From: Polytrichum commune
Taxonomy: Eukaryota; Streptophyta; Polytrichopsida; Polytrichales; Polytrichaceae
Length of the DNA stretch: 64,000 nt
Direction: 5' to 3'
Assembly: GCA_950295325.1 (NCBI GenBank)
Contig: OX485803.1
Span: forward strand, 23,558,001 to 23,622,000
The notes under the pieces were generated by a model. That model saw only the letters and a program-made list of their open reading frames with translations, made no database searches and had not been told where the DNA came from. Shown in pieces: positions 54,352 through 64,000 of the stretch (its first letter is position 1; every line of letters starts with the position of its first letter). The position numbers and the translations under genes were made by a program.

Positions 54352-56259
54352 GAAGCTTGGTTGGTTAGTTGGTTGGTTGGTTGGTTGCCGAGAAAGAAGG
54401 GCAATAGCCTAGTGGAAGAGGAAGAGTCAAAGTCTGAATATGGCCATAAGCAAGAGAGAGACTTCTCTCAGTCTGATGTAGAAGTTAAGGGCTATTTGCC
54501 ATGGAGAAGAGCAAGGGCAATGGCCATAGGAATGATAAAGAGTTCGGGCAAATAGGCAGTGAGTGACAAAGTCTGGAAAGTCTGTAACGTCATAGAGCCA
54601 AGACCTTGGGCAATAGGCTATGTGGAGAGAAGTCACAGTAGAGAAAAAATTAGAGAAGACAAGTAGCCGAGGTTAGGGCCATCGCCTACAAGGACAGAGA
54701 GAGCCAAAGCACTGGAGGAGGGCAATCGCATGTGACCTTTGGCTATCGCCTACATGCAATCAGAGAGGTAGAGTCGAGAGGATAGAGACATGTAGGGCTA
54801 TAGGCTTTACAAGTGTCGTCCCTGAGAGAAATAGAAGGAGAGAGAGAGAGAGGACGGAGAGGTCTGTGTGACGGAGCGTAGCCAGATGCCTACTCCAAGA
54901 TATTACCAGGCGTGAAGCCAATGCAGTGAATGCGGACAAGACATAATTAGTAGCAGGTTGTGAGCTGCGAAAGACATTACCACCTCAGGAAAGAGAAGTT
55001 GATTACTTAGTGTAAGACATTACCAAAGGCAAACCACCTTGAGATTATAATGGACTAAGGCTTTAATCAAGAAATATCGCCTAAATTGTTGATGCTTTGA
55101 TTATATATGATCTTGTGGATGTGTGTGGTGACAAGTTGCCAGATAAGTTGAAGATGAAGATGATGATTATAGTTTTGAGAAGATTGCCGAACGACTGTAA
55201 GTCGAACTAAAATGAATTAAATTGAAATTATTGCAAAGCTTAATGTTTGAGATGCAAAGACGATGCGGTTACAAAAAAGACATTACCCCGGACTATGTCC
55301 TGATGAATTGCCCATGACAACTTGCCAAGCTTTTGAGCTTCACGACTGAAATAGGTCAAGACATAGAGTGATAGAAACTTACCCAAAGATAGGACCAAAT
55401 CATTCACGACAGGGAAATCACAAATGAACCATAAGAGTGGGGAATAAATGGAATTAAGAAGAAATGAAGGAAGAAAGACCCTCAGTTGTTATTAAAATCC
55501 TTAACCCAATGTGACATTAACCCTTATAGACACTATCTCAGTCTTCCTGGAGACTTAGTTCCCTGGGTTTGTTGTTTTGAGTCATAGCAAAAACTTACTA
55601 CATGTGATTGTAGGGGAATGTGGACAATTGATGCGGGTGATTGATGTAGGAGTGAATGAAGGGGCGTTGGAGGGCGTATGTGTATCATGTGTGGGCAGAT
55701 AAGAGTTGTCATTGGTGTTGTGTGAGTTGCTTGAAGTTGTTGCATAGATAGGAAGGCCCTCACCAAATGATTTGTTAGGAGGCTTCAGTTGTGAATGCAA
55801 ATGCAATTGCTATGCATTGCATCCTAGCCTTTTAGAATTGCACAAGTGTGTACTTCAAGGTGCTCTAGATTGGATTTACAAAATCTTAAGGTATGCATTC
55901 ATGTGATCATTTAGTTCTTGATCTTTGGATTAGATTTCTAGAACATGGTTTTGTTGGGTGGAGTATCAAGATTGATTTGACTTGGAGTGTGCATCAAACA
56001 TGGAGATTGGTTTATGTTGGCATCAAAAAGGAACCAACAACAAGTTGACATATACTTTTACAAGTAAATTGATGATAGATTTAGAAACAATCATTACATT
56101 AGCTTTCATGACATACATTGCACAATGAAATGCTTATGAGTTACATCCGGGGATTAAAAAAAAAGTCTTTATCGACTTTATGGATGAAAGATAGAGGTTT
56201 GCAGTATACATACGTTAGGGTTGATTGCATGAATCGCCAAATGAGGAGTTATAAAATAC
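54352..56259. other. Intergenic, nothing recognised
   Basis: 54352-55000 is purine-rich with (TTGG)n near 54360 and GAGA runs near 54840. The rest is AT-rich with short frames. No gene identified. Confidence 0.4.
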
Positions 56260-56262
56260 TTA

Positions 56263-58281
56263 GGGGTTGTTTACACCATGAACAATGAAGTCGTCCTAAG
56301 GCCATGTAGGATATGTGATTGGATATTGACCTCATCCCATGACCACTTTGGTTTACACCAAGGAAAAAATGCTAGAGTGACCATGGAGGTTGAGGTCCCC
56401 AAAAGACATATTTTAAGGCCTACATAATCCACTGACATGGTCCAATGGGTTTTGCGGTGAGAGAGGCAAAAGAGGTGGTCTAGTAGAAAAAAGGCAGGGG
56501 CCCATGGCAAAGAAATGCCCTTATAATAATTTCTTAATGAAATTTTTTGGGGGTTGTAGATACCATGGCGGAAACCCTTTATTACAAAATAATTTTGTAT
56601 TTCGAAACTACAGTTAAAAAAGGTTGTTGTTTACAACATTCTCTCATTTCTCTTGCACCCTTGTTGTGGCATGGTTTGAGTAGTAGTGTGTTAAGTTCTT
56701 TTTGAAAACATGGACTCTTCAAGACAATCTTCAAACCGCTCTTCAAGACAATCTACATTATATTTATATACATCCAAAAATTCACAACAAAAACATTGGG
56801 AGGAAAAAAATTTCATATTCAGCCAACGCTCAACAATACATTGCCAATTCTTGAACCCACCTAAAACCTTGGAAAGAAGATCCTTCACTCCGAAAACATG
56901 GCACAGATCCTAATTCAAACCAATAAAATTAAAAAAAAAAAAAAAATCATGATACCCAGAACAATCCCAAAATACCACTAGGAAATTCAAATATGATTGA
57001 GCAATGTTTTCCTACCATAAACACCATCAAACCAAACTCCAAATCACTTTTTTGAATTTTTTTGAATTTTTTCTTCAAACAAAACTAGAAATTAACTACA
57101 AAGCAATGGAAGAATGTAAATTGCCATCTTCAACCATCACTACATTGCCAATTCTTAAGCTCACTTGGAATCCCAGGGCCTAGATCCTTCACTCACAAAA
57201 CACAACACAAGGTCTCAACTCAAAACAAAAAAGGTGAATCCTCCACACTCTTGAACAAATCCAGCAAGCAATCTCTCAACACTAAAACTCGCCCTCTTGA
57301 TTAGTCAACATCCAACACTACATCTTGGGTGAATCCACCTAAACCTCCATCACAACAAAGCACTTGGGAAATCAACTGTTTCATTTAAAAAAACAACACG
57401 ACAACAAGACAACTTACCTACTATAGCATATGAGGCGCAACAACTCCGTTGCATAATGGTGTGTACAAACTATATTGAGATCACAAAGAGAGGAAATCTG
57501 CAAATCTAATGCAGAAGGCGGAAACAATAAAAACCTACATAATTACAACGGCCACTGATGGGTCATGATGGGTGCAAAGGTTGAGCAACTTAGATTTGTT
57601 CTTGGTCATGCTCACATTGGAATTTTGTTATTCTTGCAATGTACCAATTTTGTATGTCTGAATTACACTTCTATGTAGTTTACGCTTGTGAATAAATAGA
57701 AATTTGTACATTTTCATTATAATGTTTATTATCCTCAACAATTGTCTTTCTCTTTAGCTTGCTAGTGGTTGGCAATTGCCAACAAATGTCAAAATGTGAT
57801 ATGCATGTTGAATTTTGAAGAGTACCCACTTTTCTACTAGTATTGTTACATGTGTTTCGTAATTCTAATCAACCATAACCCACTTCTGTACAAAAAGACA
57901 TAAAGAAGGCATGAACATGAGTCATGTGACGGAGTGCTTTACAAGTGTAGTAAAATACTCAACACTTACAAAACAATTATCATTGGCAACTTGTGTGACA
58001 CTATACATAATCTTGTATACGGTACTAATTTGAGAATGGTACTAACTTGAATTATTTTTACAAAACTGCCCTTTTTGGACATATATTAAAAAAATCAACA
58101 CATTCAACTTTTGATGCATGGTCATTCCTCTTGGTCCACATTTGGTTTACACCTAGTGAGGGGCCCAAAGGCTTTGTAAATCCACTTTTTTTACTTTTTT
58201 TAATCGGACCATAGAAGTTAGACCATGGAAAAAGACCAACTTCCATGGTCCGACTTCATGGTGCATGGTGTAAACCGGCCC
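56263..58281. mobile_element. TTA-flanked TIR element, 2.0-kb member
   Basis: Ends GGGGTTGTTTACACC and, inverted, GGGCCGGTTTACACC, flanked by TTA at 56260-56262 and 58282-58284. Subterminal blocks ('gaggtccccaaaa', 'tggtccaa.gggttttgcggtg', 'cattcctcttggtccaca') are shared with 61838-62970 and 63184-63698. The 2-kb interior has only short frames and an A-run near 56930, and no transposase that I recognise. The 3-bp TTA duplication suggests PIF/Harbinger affinity. Confidence 0.75.
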
Positions 58282-58284
58282 TTA

Positions 58285-59252
58285 GATGAGGATCTACAGT
58301 ATGTCCTATAACTCGATCGAGTCTCCTCCAAACAGAAACCTGCAGGGGTTAAGGTTAACGTGGTTAAGGCTGCTTTTGTTGTTGTTTAAAGTGCATGTGC
58401 TCTGTCAGTGCTTCTAAGGAGAAATTGACACCCAGGATTCCAATGACAAGAGTTACATTCTCATCACCCATGCTTCTGATACAAGAGTTCCTTTTTTCTT
58501 TTTTCTTTTTCTTTTTCTTTAATATCATATGTGCATATTTGAAGAGTGTGAGCTAAAGGAGATTTGTGCTGCATCGGTGCCTCTGTGGATACTTCAACAG
58601 CCAAGAATCCCAATGACAAGAGCTCCACCCTCGGCTATGCTTCCAAACAAGAAAGAAAAGAGTAGAGAGTATGCATCGCTACAACGTGCAGTCAGAGTGT
58701 GAATTGCTATAGATAATTGCAACTCATCACAAGGTATGTAAACTGCATTTCACTACAAGGACCTGTGGGAGTGTCAATTGCTAATGGATGCTAAAACAGG
58801 TAACATTATTTTAGAGGGAGATAGTCTCATTAGATGTTCCATACGGTCACTCTATATGAGCTTCATTAATGGTGGGTCCCATGATCAAAACTAATATCTT
58901 ACAATACACAAGGTTTTGCATAGGAATAGTTGAAGCTAAGATTCTATTTGGTCAAAGATTGTGAGGTATTAATAGTCGATTCTCTTATAAAGGAGTTGAA
59001 AGTTGGGCTGCAATATACCCATGTTATTTCGGGTTGGAAGAGCTTTCCTGGGCCCACCAACGGTAAAATAGCAGTTTAGCTTGACGTGTAGGTTCAACTC
59101 ACGGACTAAACCCGGCATTGTTTCATTGTAAGGGTGTTGTATGGAGAACCAGTGAACATGCTCTTAGTGACTAATGACGTTTACCTTGTCATTGTGACGT
59201 TAAAAATAAATATTTTGTACAACTGAGCAGTACACTAGTTTTTCTTTAATGC
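58285..59252. other. Intergenic with a possible RNase H-like remnant
   Basis: On the plus strand, about 58770-59060 contains disconnected phrases (NIILEGDSL, then GIVEAKILF, CEVLIVDSLIKELK, LQYTHV) that recall the RNase H domain of plant retroelements, broken by stops and frame changes. This is weak; it may be the flank of an eroded retroelement. Confidence 0.25.
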
Positions 59253-59428
59253 CACTTACTGTTTGGAATTACGCAATGCTAGAATTTCTTACAATTAATT
59301 TCACTATATATTAACCAAGAGTGAATAATTTGTATTAAACATTGTACAACATAAATGGATTTACTTGATAAAAACCAATATCCTTAGGAAAAAAAATTAT
59401 GACATTGTGTAACTCCAAATAGTACGTG
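59253..59428. mobile_element. 176-bp MITE-like element, copy 3
   Basis: The left arm CACTTACTGTTTGGAATTAC and the inverted right arm CACGTACTATTTGGAGTTAC match at most positions. It is related to 42351-42522. No certain TSD. Confidence 0.55.
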
Positions 59429-60003
59429 ATACCATAAACGGTGCAGGTTTGAGGATTCATGTAAATGATAAGTTGAGAATATGCTAACATTAGTGGTGTA
59501 CTAGCATTATGATGAGTTAAAAGTGGCCCCTTTTGAACCAAAATAATTATTCCCAATAAAGTAAAAACTTCACCACTATGTGCAAACCCTACCTACTATA
59601 TGATGAGTGCATTACAAAAACTATGCCTTTTGTTGTTCCAATCCCATGTGGATTTTGGCCATAAAAGTCTCCGTGGTCGTGTGTAGATTCTCTCGCAAGG
59701 TAGAGAAGATGTTCATTCGCTTCAGAAAGAAAGAAAAAATCTATGATGATGTTGGAATACTTACTAACGTCTTCAACTTCATGGTCTCCAGTTCCAGAGA
59801 ACAAAAGAATCCGAATTTGAGGCCCTCAAGTTTCTGGGTTCGCTCCACCTAGCCCAGTTATGATTTCGGTTTCTCTGCCTGTAGCTCAAGAGTTCAGTTG
59901 CCTCAAGAAGCTCGTGGAGGAGTGGAGAAAGTTTTTCTTCTCTTTGTTGGAGCTTATGTAGAAGAGGAGATTTTGCAGAAATTCAACAGAAAGAGTCAAC
60001 CAT
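59429..60003. other. Intergenic, nothing recognised
   Basis: Open frames of up to 81 codons (59607-59852, plus) without a recognisable motif. Confidence 0.35.
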
Positions 60004-60251
60004 TGGTTTGTGTTTTTTTCCTTTTTTTCTTAGAATGGTATCATTGGTATTCATTTCGAGGTATGCAACCGCCCACTATGAGATCAGAAAAATAGATCTA
60101 CCTTAGACATGTGGAGTTGGACGCTTTTACCTTAGAGATGTGGGAAGCATTGAATGCGGCTCGAGGTTGGACTTGGACAATGTGGCCTTGGTCATATCTA
60201 AATGGGGGTCCCATCTAGTCTCGGGTCTTGGACATTATGTTTAGGTGGATG

Positions 60252-61402
60252 CAGGGCTGTTTTTTCACAAAGTTTTTACCCGTCCACGTCCCAAAACCTC
60301 GAATTGAAAGGCAAAAAAAATTGCAACCCGTCCCAAAACCGGTAATTTCTAAACCAACCCATCCATGAAAAGGTTAAAGGAAAAAACAAATCGATAAAGA
60401 TAACCCGAAAGATGTCGGCATGTGATTGGTGCACTTGCCACTTGGAAAAAATAGTATCTTACTAGTTACTATCTTCGTTCATTTCTGCTTTTTCTATTAT
60501 AATTACCAATTTGCCAGCCTACCATTGCTCCATTTTGTTTGTTTGTCCACAGACTAGTTCAGAGAAACTGAACTAGACTCAGTCACTCAAACTCAACCGG
60601 TTCATTTGAAACTAACTCGAATTCAAGAAGTTGGAGAGTGTCGCTGGAACAATCTCCTCCTGCAATCTTGAACTTCAACAGGTGTTTTCTCAAACTCAAC
60701 CGGTTCATTCCATGTACCACTCCAGAGTGGTCAATCAATTGGCCTGGTTTGAGTAACTTGTGGAGGAGAGTTATGGTGATTCCAGTGAGCACTGCAATAT
60801 GTGAGAGGGGTTTTTCTAAACAAAACCTAATCAAAAGTCATCTATGTACATGTTTGAAGTTGGAAACTTTGGATGCTTTGATGCGCATTTCATGTGCAAA
60901 TATTCCAGTTGAAAACATCGATTGGAATGCAGTAATGCTTGTTTGGAGAAACATGAAGGATAGGAGAATTCATCCACTTCTTTGAAGGGTAAGTAGCTCT
61001 TTATTTTTAAACTTTTTAACATGTTTATATATACTAATTCTTATTCAATTACTAAGTTTGCCTTCAATTGTAATCTTTGACATTATGTTAAAAAGGTTCT
61101 AAATTTTATGGTTGATGAATTAATATATGCAGGTGAATCAAGCACTTCAAGATTGATAGTTTGATTGGGTATTAGTGGTTTGATTGCATTATGCTTATAT
61201 TCACATGTCATATATGACATAACGTAATTGATATTTGTACCATTTTTTTAAATTAAAAAAATGTTCTTTTTAGAACCCGTCCAAAGTGAATTTGACACGT
61301 CCCAAAACCGGTTCATTTTCTAAGAACCCGTCCACTGGAAATGTTTTTTTTTTATGAACATGTCCCTAGACATGTTAGGGACCTTGTGAAAAAACACCCC
61401 TG
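60252..61402 (+). mobile_element. Deleted hAT transposon, 8-bp TSD
   Basis: A 1,151-bp element beginning CAGGGCTGTTTTTTCACAA and ending as the near inverse (TTGTGAAAAAACACCCCTG). It is flanked by GGTGGATG at 60244-60251 and 61403-61410. An 8-bp duplication and CAGGG termini are diagnostic of hAT. The matching position in copy Y (near 43640) is uninterrupted. It retains only the end of a transposase gene. Confidence 0.9.
60638..60985 (+). pseudogene. hAT transposase C-terminal (dimerisation) fragment
   Basis: A 115-codon open frame whose second half, IPVSTAICERGFSKQN then LKLETLDALMRI, matches the hAT family dimerisation region (ERxFS followed by a 'L..E.LDALMRI' helix). The RNase H-like catalytic core with its DDE residues is missing upstream, so this is a truncated remnant inside the element at 60252-61402. 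It could not transpose by itself. Confidence 0.8.
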
Positions 61403-61837
61403 GGTGGATGTACTAGAAGCACTTACGTCCATTTTGACAACAAGGAAATACTCAACTTAAGCTTATTTTAGTTTTGTTTTTAGATCTCGATTCAAGTAGT
61501 GAGCAGTTTGGGATTTGATACATCTATGTATTGAAACTCATCCATTGTGATTCCAAGGGCTCTAGTAAAAATAATTCCCCTATAGGTTGAGGGCTAGAGT
61601 CTTGGATGTTATTTCCGGAGTGAATTGATATAAAAAGCGCACTAGTTAAAATATTACCCCAACCCTATGAATATGGAACGACAAACTCCTCTTATTATAA
61701 TCTTGATGAAATTAGGATTATTTTAAACAATTAAAGTTTTATTCTTTGTGACATGATTAAATTGTTTATGAAAGTAATAGAATGATGGCTCTTGTAGATT
61801 CCACATGGCAAGGATAAATCCTTCAAAATTAAAGTTA

Positions 61838-62970
61838 GGGGCGGTTTACACTATGGACCATGAAGTTGGACCAGGGCTCTGCAAGGCAGCTGATTGGCTA
61901 TTGAAGTTCTCCCGGGACAACTTCGGTTTACACTAAGGAAAAAATGGCACAGGGACCATGGAGGTCGAGGTCCCCAAAATATAAATTTTAAGGCCTAATA
62001 AATGCACTCACATGGTCCAACGGGTTTTGCGGTGAGAGAGGCAAGAGAGGTGGTCTGGTAAGAAAAGGCAAGGGCCCATGTTAGAGAAATACCATTTCAA
62101 TAAATTTTCAATGAATCTACCTTTCAAGCACCTTAATTATACCATAGCCCATGAGACATACCAGCACTATCTTGCCCTACCCCTTAAACCGGCTCACACG
62201 TGTTTCACCAAACAACGCGGGACATCTAGAACTCAAGAATTCAAGTGCAGATTTGTTTTTTTTGGTCTACCAAATGCAATGTTTGGAATTGTGGGGCTTG
62301 TAATATACCGTTGGAAAGGTCTTGAAAATATCTTTCCAACGGTATATTACACACCCCAATATTCTTACAAAATTCAGTTGCAAAACAAAAAACAAAAATC
62401 TGTAGTGGTTTAGTGACTGTATATCAGGGTAGTCAAAAGAAGTGCAATGGGAAATCTTCTAACATTAATTATTAAAGAATTGAAAATTAGTGTTGAGCAA
62501 GGTAGGGTGGTAACAACATTAAATATATTCAAACACTAAATATCCTATTTAGTGTAGCGACAACACAAGGTACATGTCACATGTAAATTACATTGAGCAT
62601 GTACAAATTAAATTGCTCATTTTATTTTATTTAAAAAAATTGTTGTGAGAAGATTTGCAAGCCACATCTTCGACACATTTAACAAGAAGTGAAGACAAGT
62701 GAAGCCCAAGAGAAGACAAGGAATGATCAAACTTAATTTGTTTTCAAAATTGCCCTTTTTGGGCATGTATTAAAAAAATCAGCACCTTCACTTCTTGCCG
62801 CATGGTCATTCCTCTTGGTCCACATTCGGTTTACACCTAGTGAGGAGCCCAACGGCTTTGTAAATCATTTTTTTAAGAAATCGGACCATGAAATGTAGAC
62901 CATGAACTCGTACCGCGGAATAAGGCATCTTCCGTGGGACGAGTTCATGGTCTATGGTGTAAACCGCCCC
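61838..62970. mobile_element. TTA-flanked TIR element, 1.1-kb member
   Basis: Ends GGGGCGGTTTACACTATGGA and its inverse near 62950-62970, flanked by TTA at 61835-61837 and 62971-62973. Copy Y reads straight through this site near 44060. The interior has short frames (111 codons at 62078-62413) with no recognised transposase. It includes a palindromic 'tggaaaggtcttgaaaatatctttcca' type stretch near 62320. Confidence 0.85.
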
Positions 62971-63183
62971 TTAGTGAGAGAAAGCTCCCCATGAGAAATG
63001 TGGGAACTGTCTGCATTTTTTGGGGAAGAGTCGTGTGGTGGGGGGAGGAGGATCATGAGGTGCTACACAAATCATGACACTAAAAGAAACGGCAACCATT
63101 GAGAGGCTTGTACTAAATCGAGGATTTTACTTTTGGGTTCAAAATAGCACGGAGCTTTGGAGCATGCTTGGGGCGGACACTAA

Positions 63184-63698
63184 GGGGCGGTTTACACTAT
63201 GGACCAAGAGCCATGACCATGAAATTCTAAAACCTGTGATTGGAGAGTAAAGTGCTCTTGGTCCCATTTGGCTTTACACTACCTTGAAAAAAGGAGAATG
63301 ACCACTAACTTTGAGGTCCCCAAAAACTACTAAAATCTGCCATTTGGATAATGTGCCATGGTCCAACGGGTTTTCCGTTGAGGCGAGGCAAAATGCTCGA
63401 CTCAACGGAAATCAAGGGAGCCGTAAGGCTGAAAATCAACCATTGGCCGAATTCTTTTTTTAATTCTTTTTTTTTCCCGATTTTTTTTGAGCATGTATTA
63501 AAAAAATCAGCACCTTCACTTTTTGGTGTGTGGTCATTCCTCTTGGTCCACATTCGGTTTACACCTAGTGAAGGGCCCATGAACCATGAAAACTAATATT
63601 TAGTAACTCGGACCATGGAAGTCGTCCCATGAAGTCGTCCCACGCAAAATAGGCCTCTTACGTGGGACGACTTCATGGTCCATAGTGTAAACCGCCCC
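63184..63698. mobile_element. TAA-flanked TIR element, 0.5-kb member
   Basis: Ends GGGGCGGTTTACACTATGGA and its inverse, flanked by TAA at 63181-63183 and 63699-63701 (the same as TTA on the other strand). Copy Y is uninterrupted at the equivalent site near 44279. It shares subterminal blocks with the 61838 and 56263 elements. Non-autonomous. Confidence 0.87.
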
Positions 63699-63786
63699 TA
63701 AGCCTCCCCCTACGAACTTTCAAGGGGAGGTGGATAGGGGCCAGGCCCGCAATTCGGCATCTCTAGGCAACTTCTACAAAAGAAAT

Positions 63787-63949
63787 AAAACATTACAAAT
63801 CCCGACTGAAAGTTATTGTCCACTTCACCCGACTTCGAAAGATAATATCACCCTTGCATTCTCAAAGGCCACTTGTCCATATAACCCATATTGAGTGCAC
63901 TTCACCTTCAAGGTCCAAAATCCAATATATATGTTCACTTCCATTGAGT
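63787..63949. other. Repeat-derived flank
   Basis: Resembles 42775-42885 over about 100 bp ('cttgcattctcaaaggccac'). No gene. Confidence 0.4.
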
Positions 63950-64000
63950 CTCGGGGGGGACACTTCACTATACTTTGTGTGAACACGTGCGTTAAAGGGG
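63950..64000. mobile_element. Partial left end of a CTCGGGG element
   Basis: Starts CTCGGGGGGGACACTTCAC and shares 'acacgtgcgtt' and its spacing with the left end of the element at 4683-4969. It runs off the window, so its TSD and length cannot be tested. Confidence 0.4.

Larger units (their letters stand above)
60004..63786 (+). repeat. Dispersed repeat, copy Z with three insertions
   Basis: Colinear with copy Y (43395-44390) once 60252-61402, 61838-62970 and 63184-63698 are removed. The retained parts include 'ggtatcattggtattcattt', 'gagtcttggatgttatttcc', 'gagagaaagctccccatgag' and 'ggagcatgcttggggcggac'. Confidence 0.8.

Noticed and set aside
46070-55500. A larger composite element including the MULE flanks with 'gcaatag' words
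   Set aside because: I could find no matching termini or TSD outside the clear MULE boundaries; the flanks are left unclassified.

Overview
The window reads as nuclear DNA from a land plant with a repeat-rich, AT-leaning genome. The evidence is spliced genes with GT-AG introns, a plant-type receptor-like kinase, an NB-ARC/LRR immune receptor, a Ty3/gypsy retrotransposon and several families of cut-and-paste DNA elements. The immune receptor joins a protein kinase to NB-ARC and LRR domains. That architecture is known from mosses (the PK-NBS-LRR class), so a bryophyte, most likely a moss, is my best guess; another non-seed plant is possible. I found no rRNA, tRNA or CRISPR.

Layout. 1-7.4 kb: no intact gene; it holds a decayed LRR relic (about 0.93-1.45 kb) and two small TIR elements with clean target-site duplications (3911-4304 and 4683-4969). 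7.4-12.0 kb, minus strand: a seven-exon receptor-like kinase of the ALE2 type whose signal-peptide exon is not visible. 12.16-37.7 kb, minus strand: one kinase-NB-ARC-LRR gene in three recognisable exons (LRR 12163-14799, NB-ARC 14972-16006, kinase 36048-37727). Its first intron, originally about 126 nt, carries a 19.9-kb Ty3/gypsy insertion (16010-35919). This insertion has three LTRs and two complete internal regions, and is bounded by the 5-bp duplication ACCTA. The duplicated target contains the 3' splice site itself, so the gene may still be spliced correctly.

37.8-46.6 kb: repeats, MITE-like elements and a 23-base C run. 46670-54341: a complete 7.7-kb Mutator-like element with a 10-bp target duplication. 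It encodes a transposase with a SWIM zinc finger on the minus strand. A divergently transcribed four-exon gene on the plus strand resembles N6/N4 amino-methyltransferases. The two genes are separated by about 2 kb of an ~85-bp tandem repeat, most units of which carry a TATA-like motif.

54.3-64 kb: a dispersed repeat whose paralogue at 43.4-44.4 kb lacks three later insertions and so serves as an empty-site control. Those insertions are a hAT remnant with an 8-bp TSD and two elements of a GGGGCGGTTTACAC family with TTA/TAA TSDs. A third, 2-kb member of that family lies at 56.3-58.3 kb.

The most interesting biology is the methyltransferase-bearing MULE and the retrotransposon that landed on a splice acceptor of an immune-receptor gene. 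All splice sites, TSDs and TIRs were found by eye; domain assignments rest on motif recognition without database searches.
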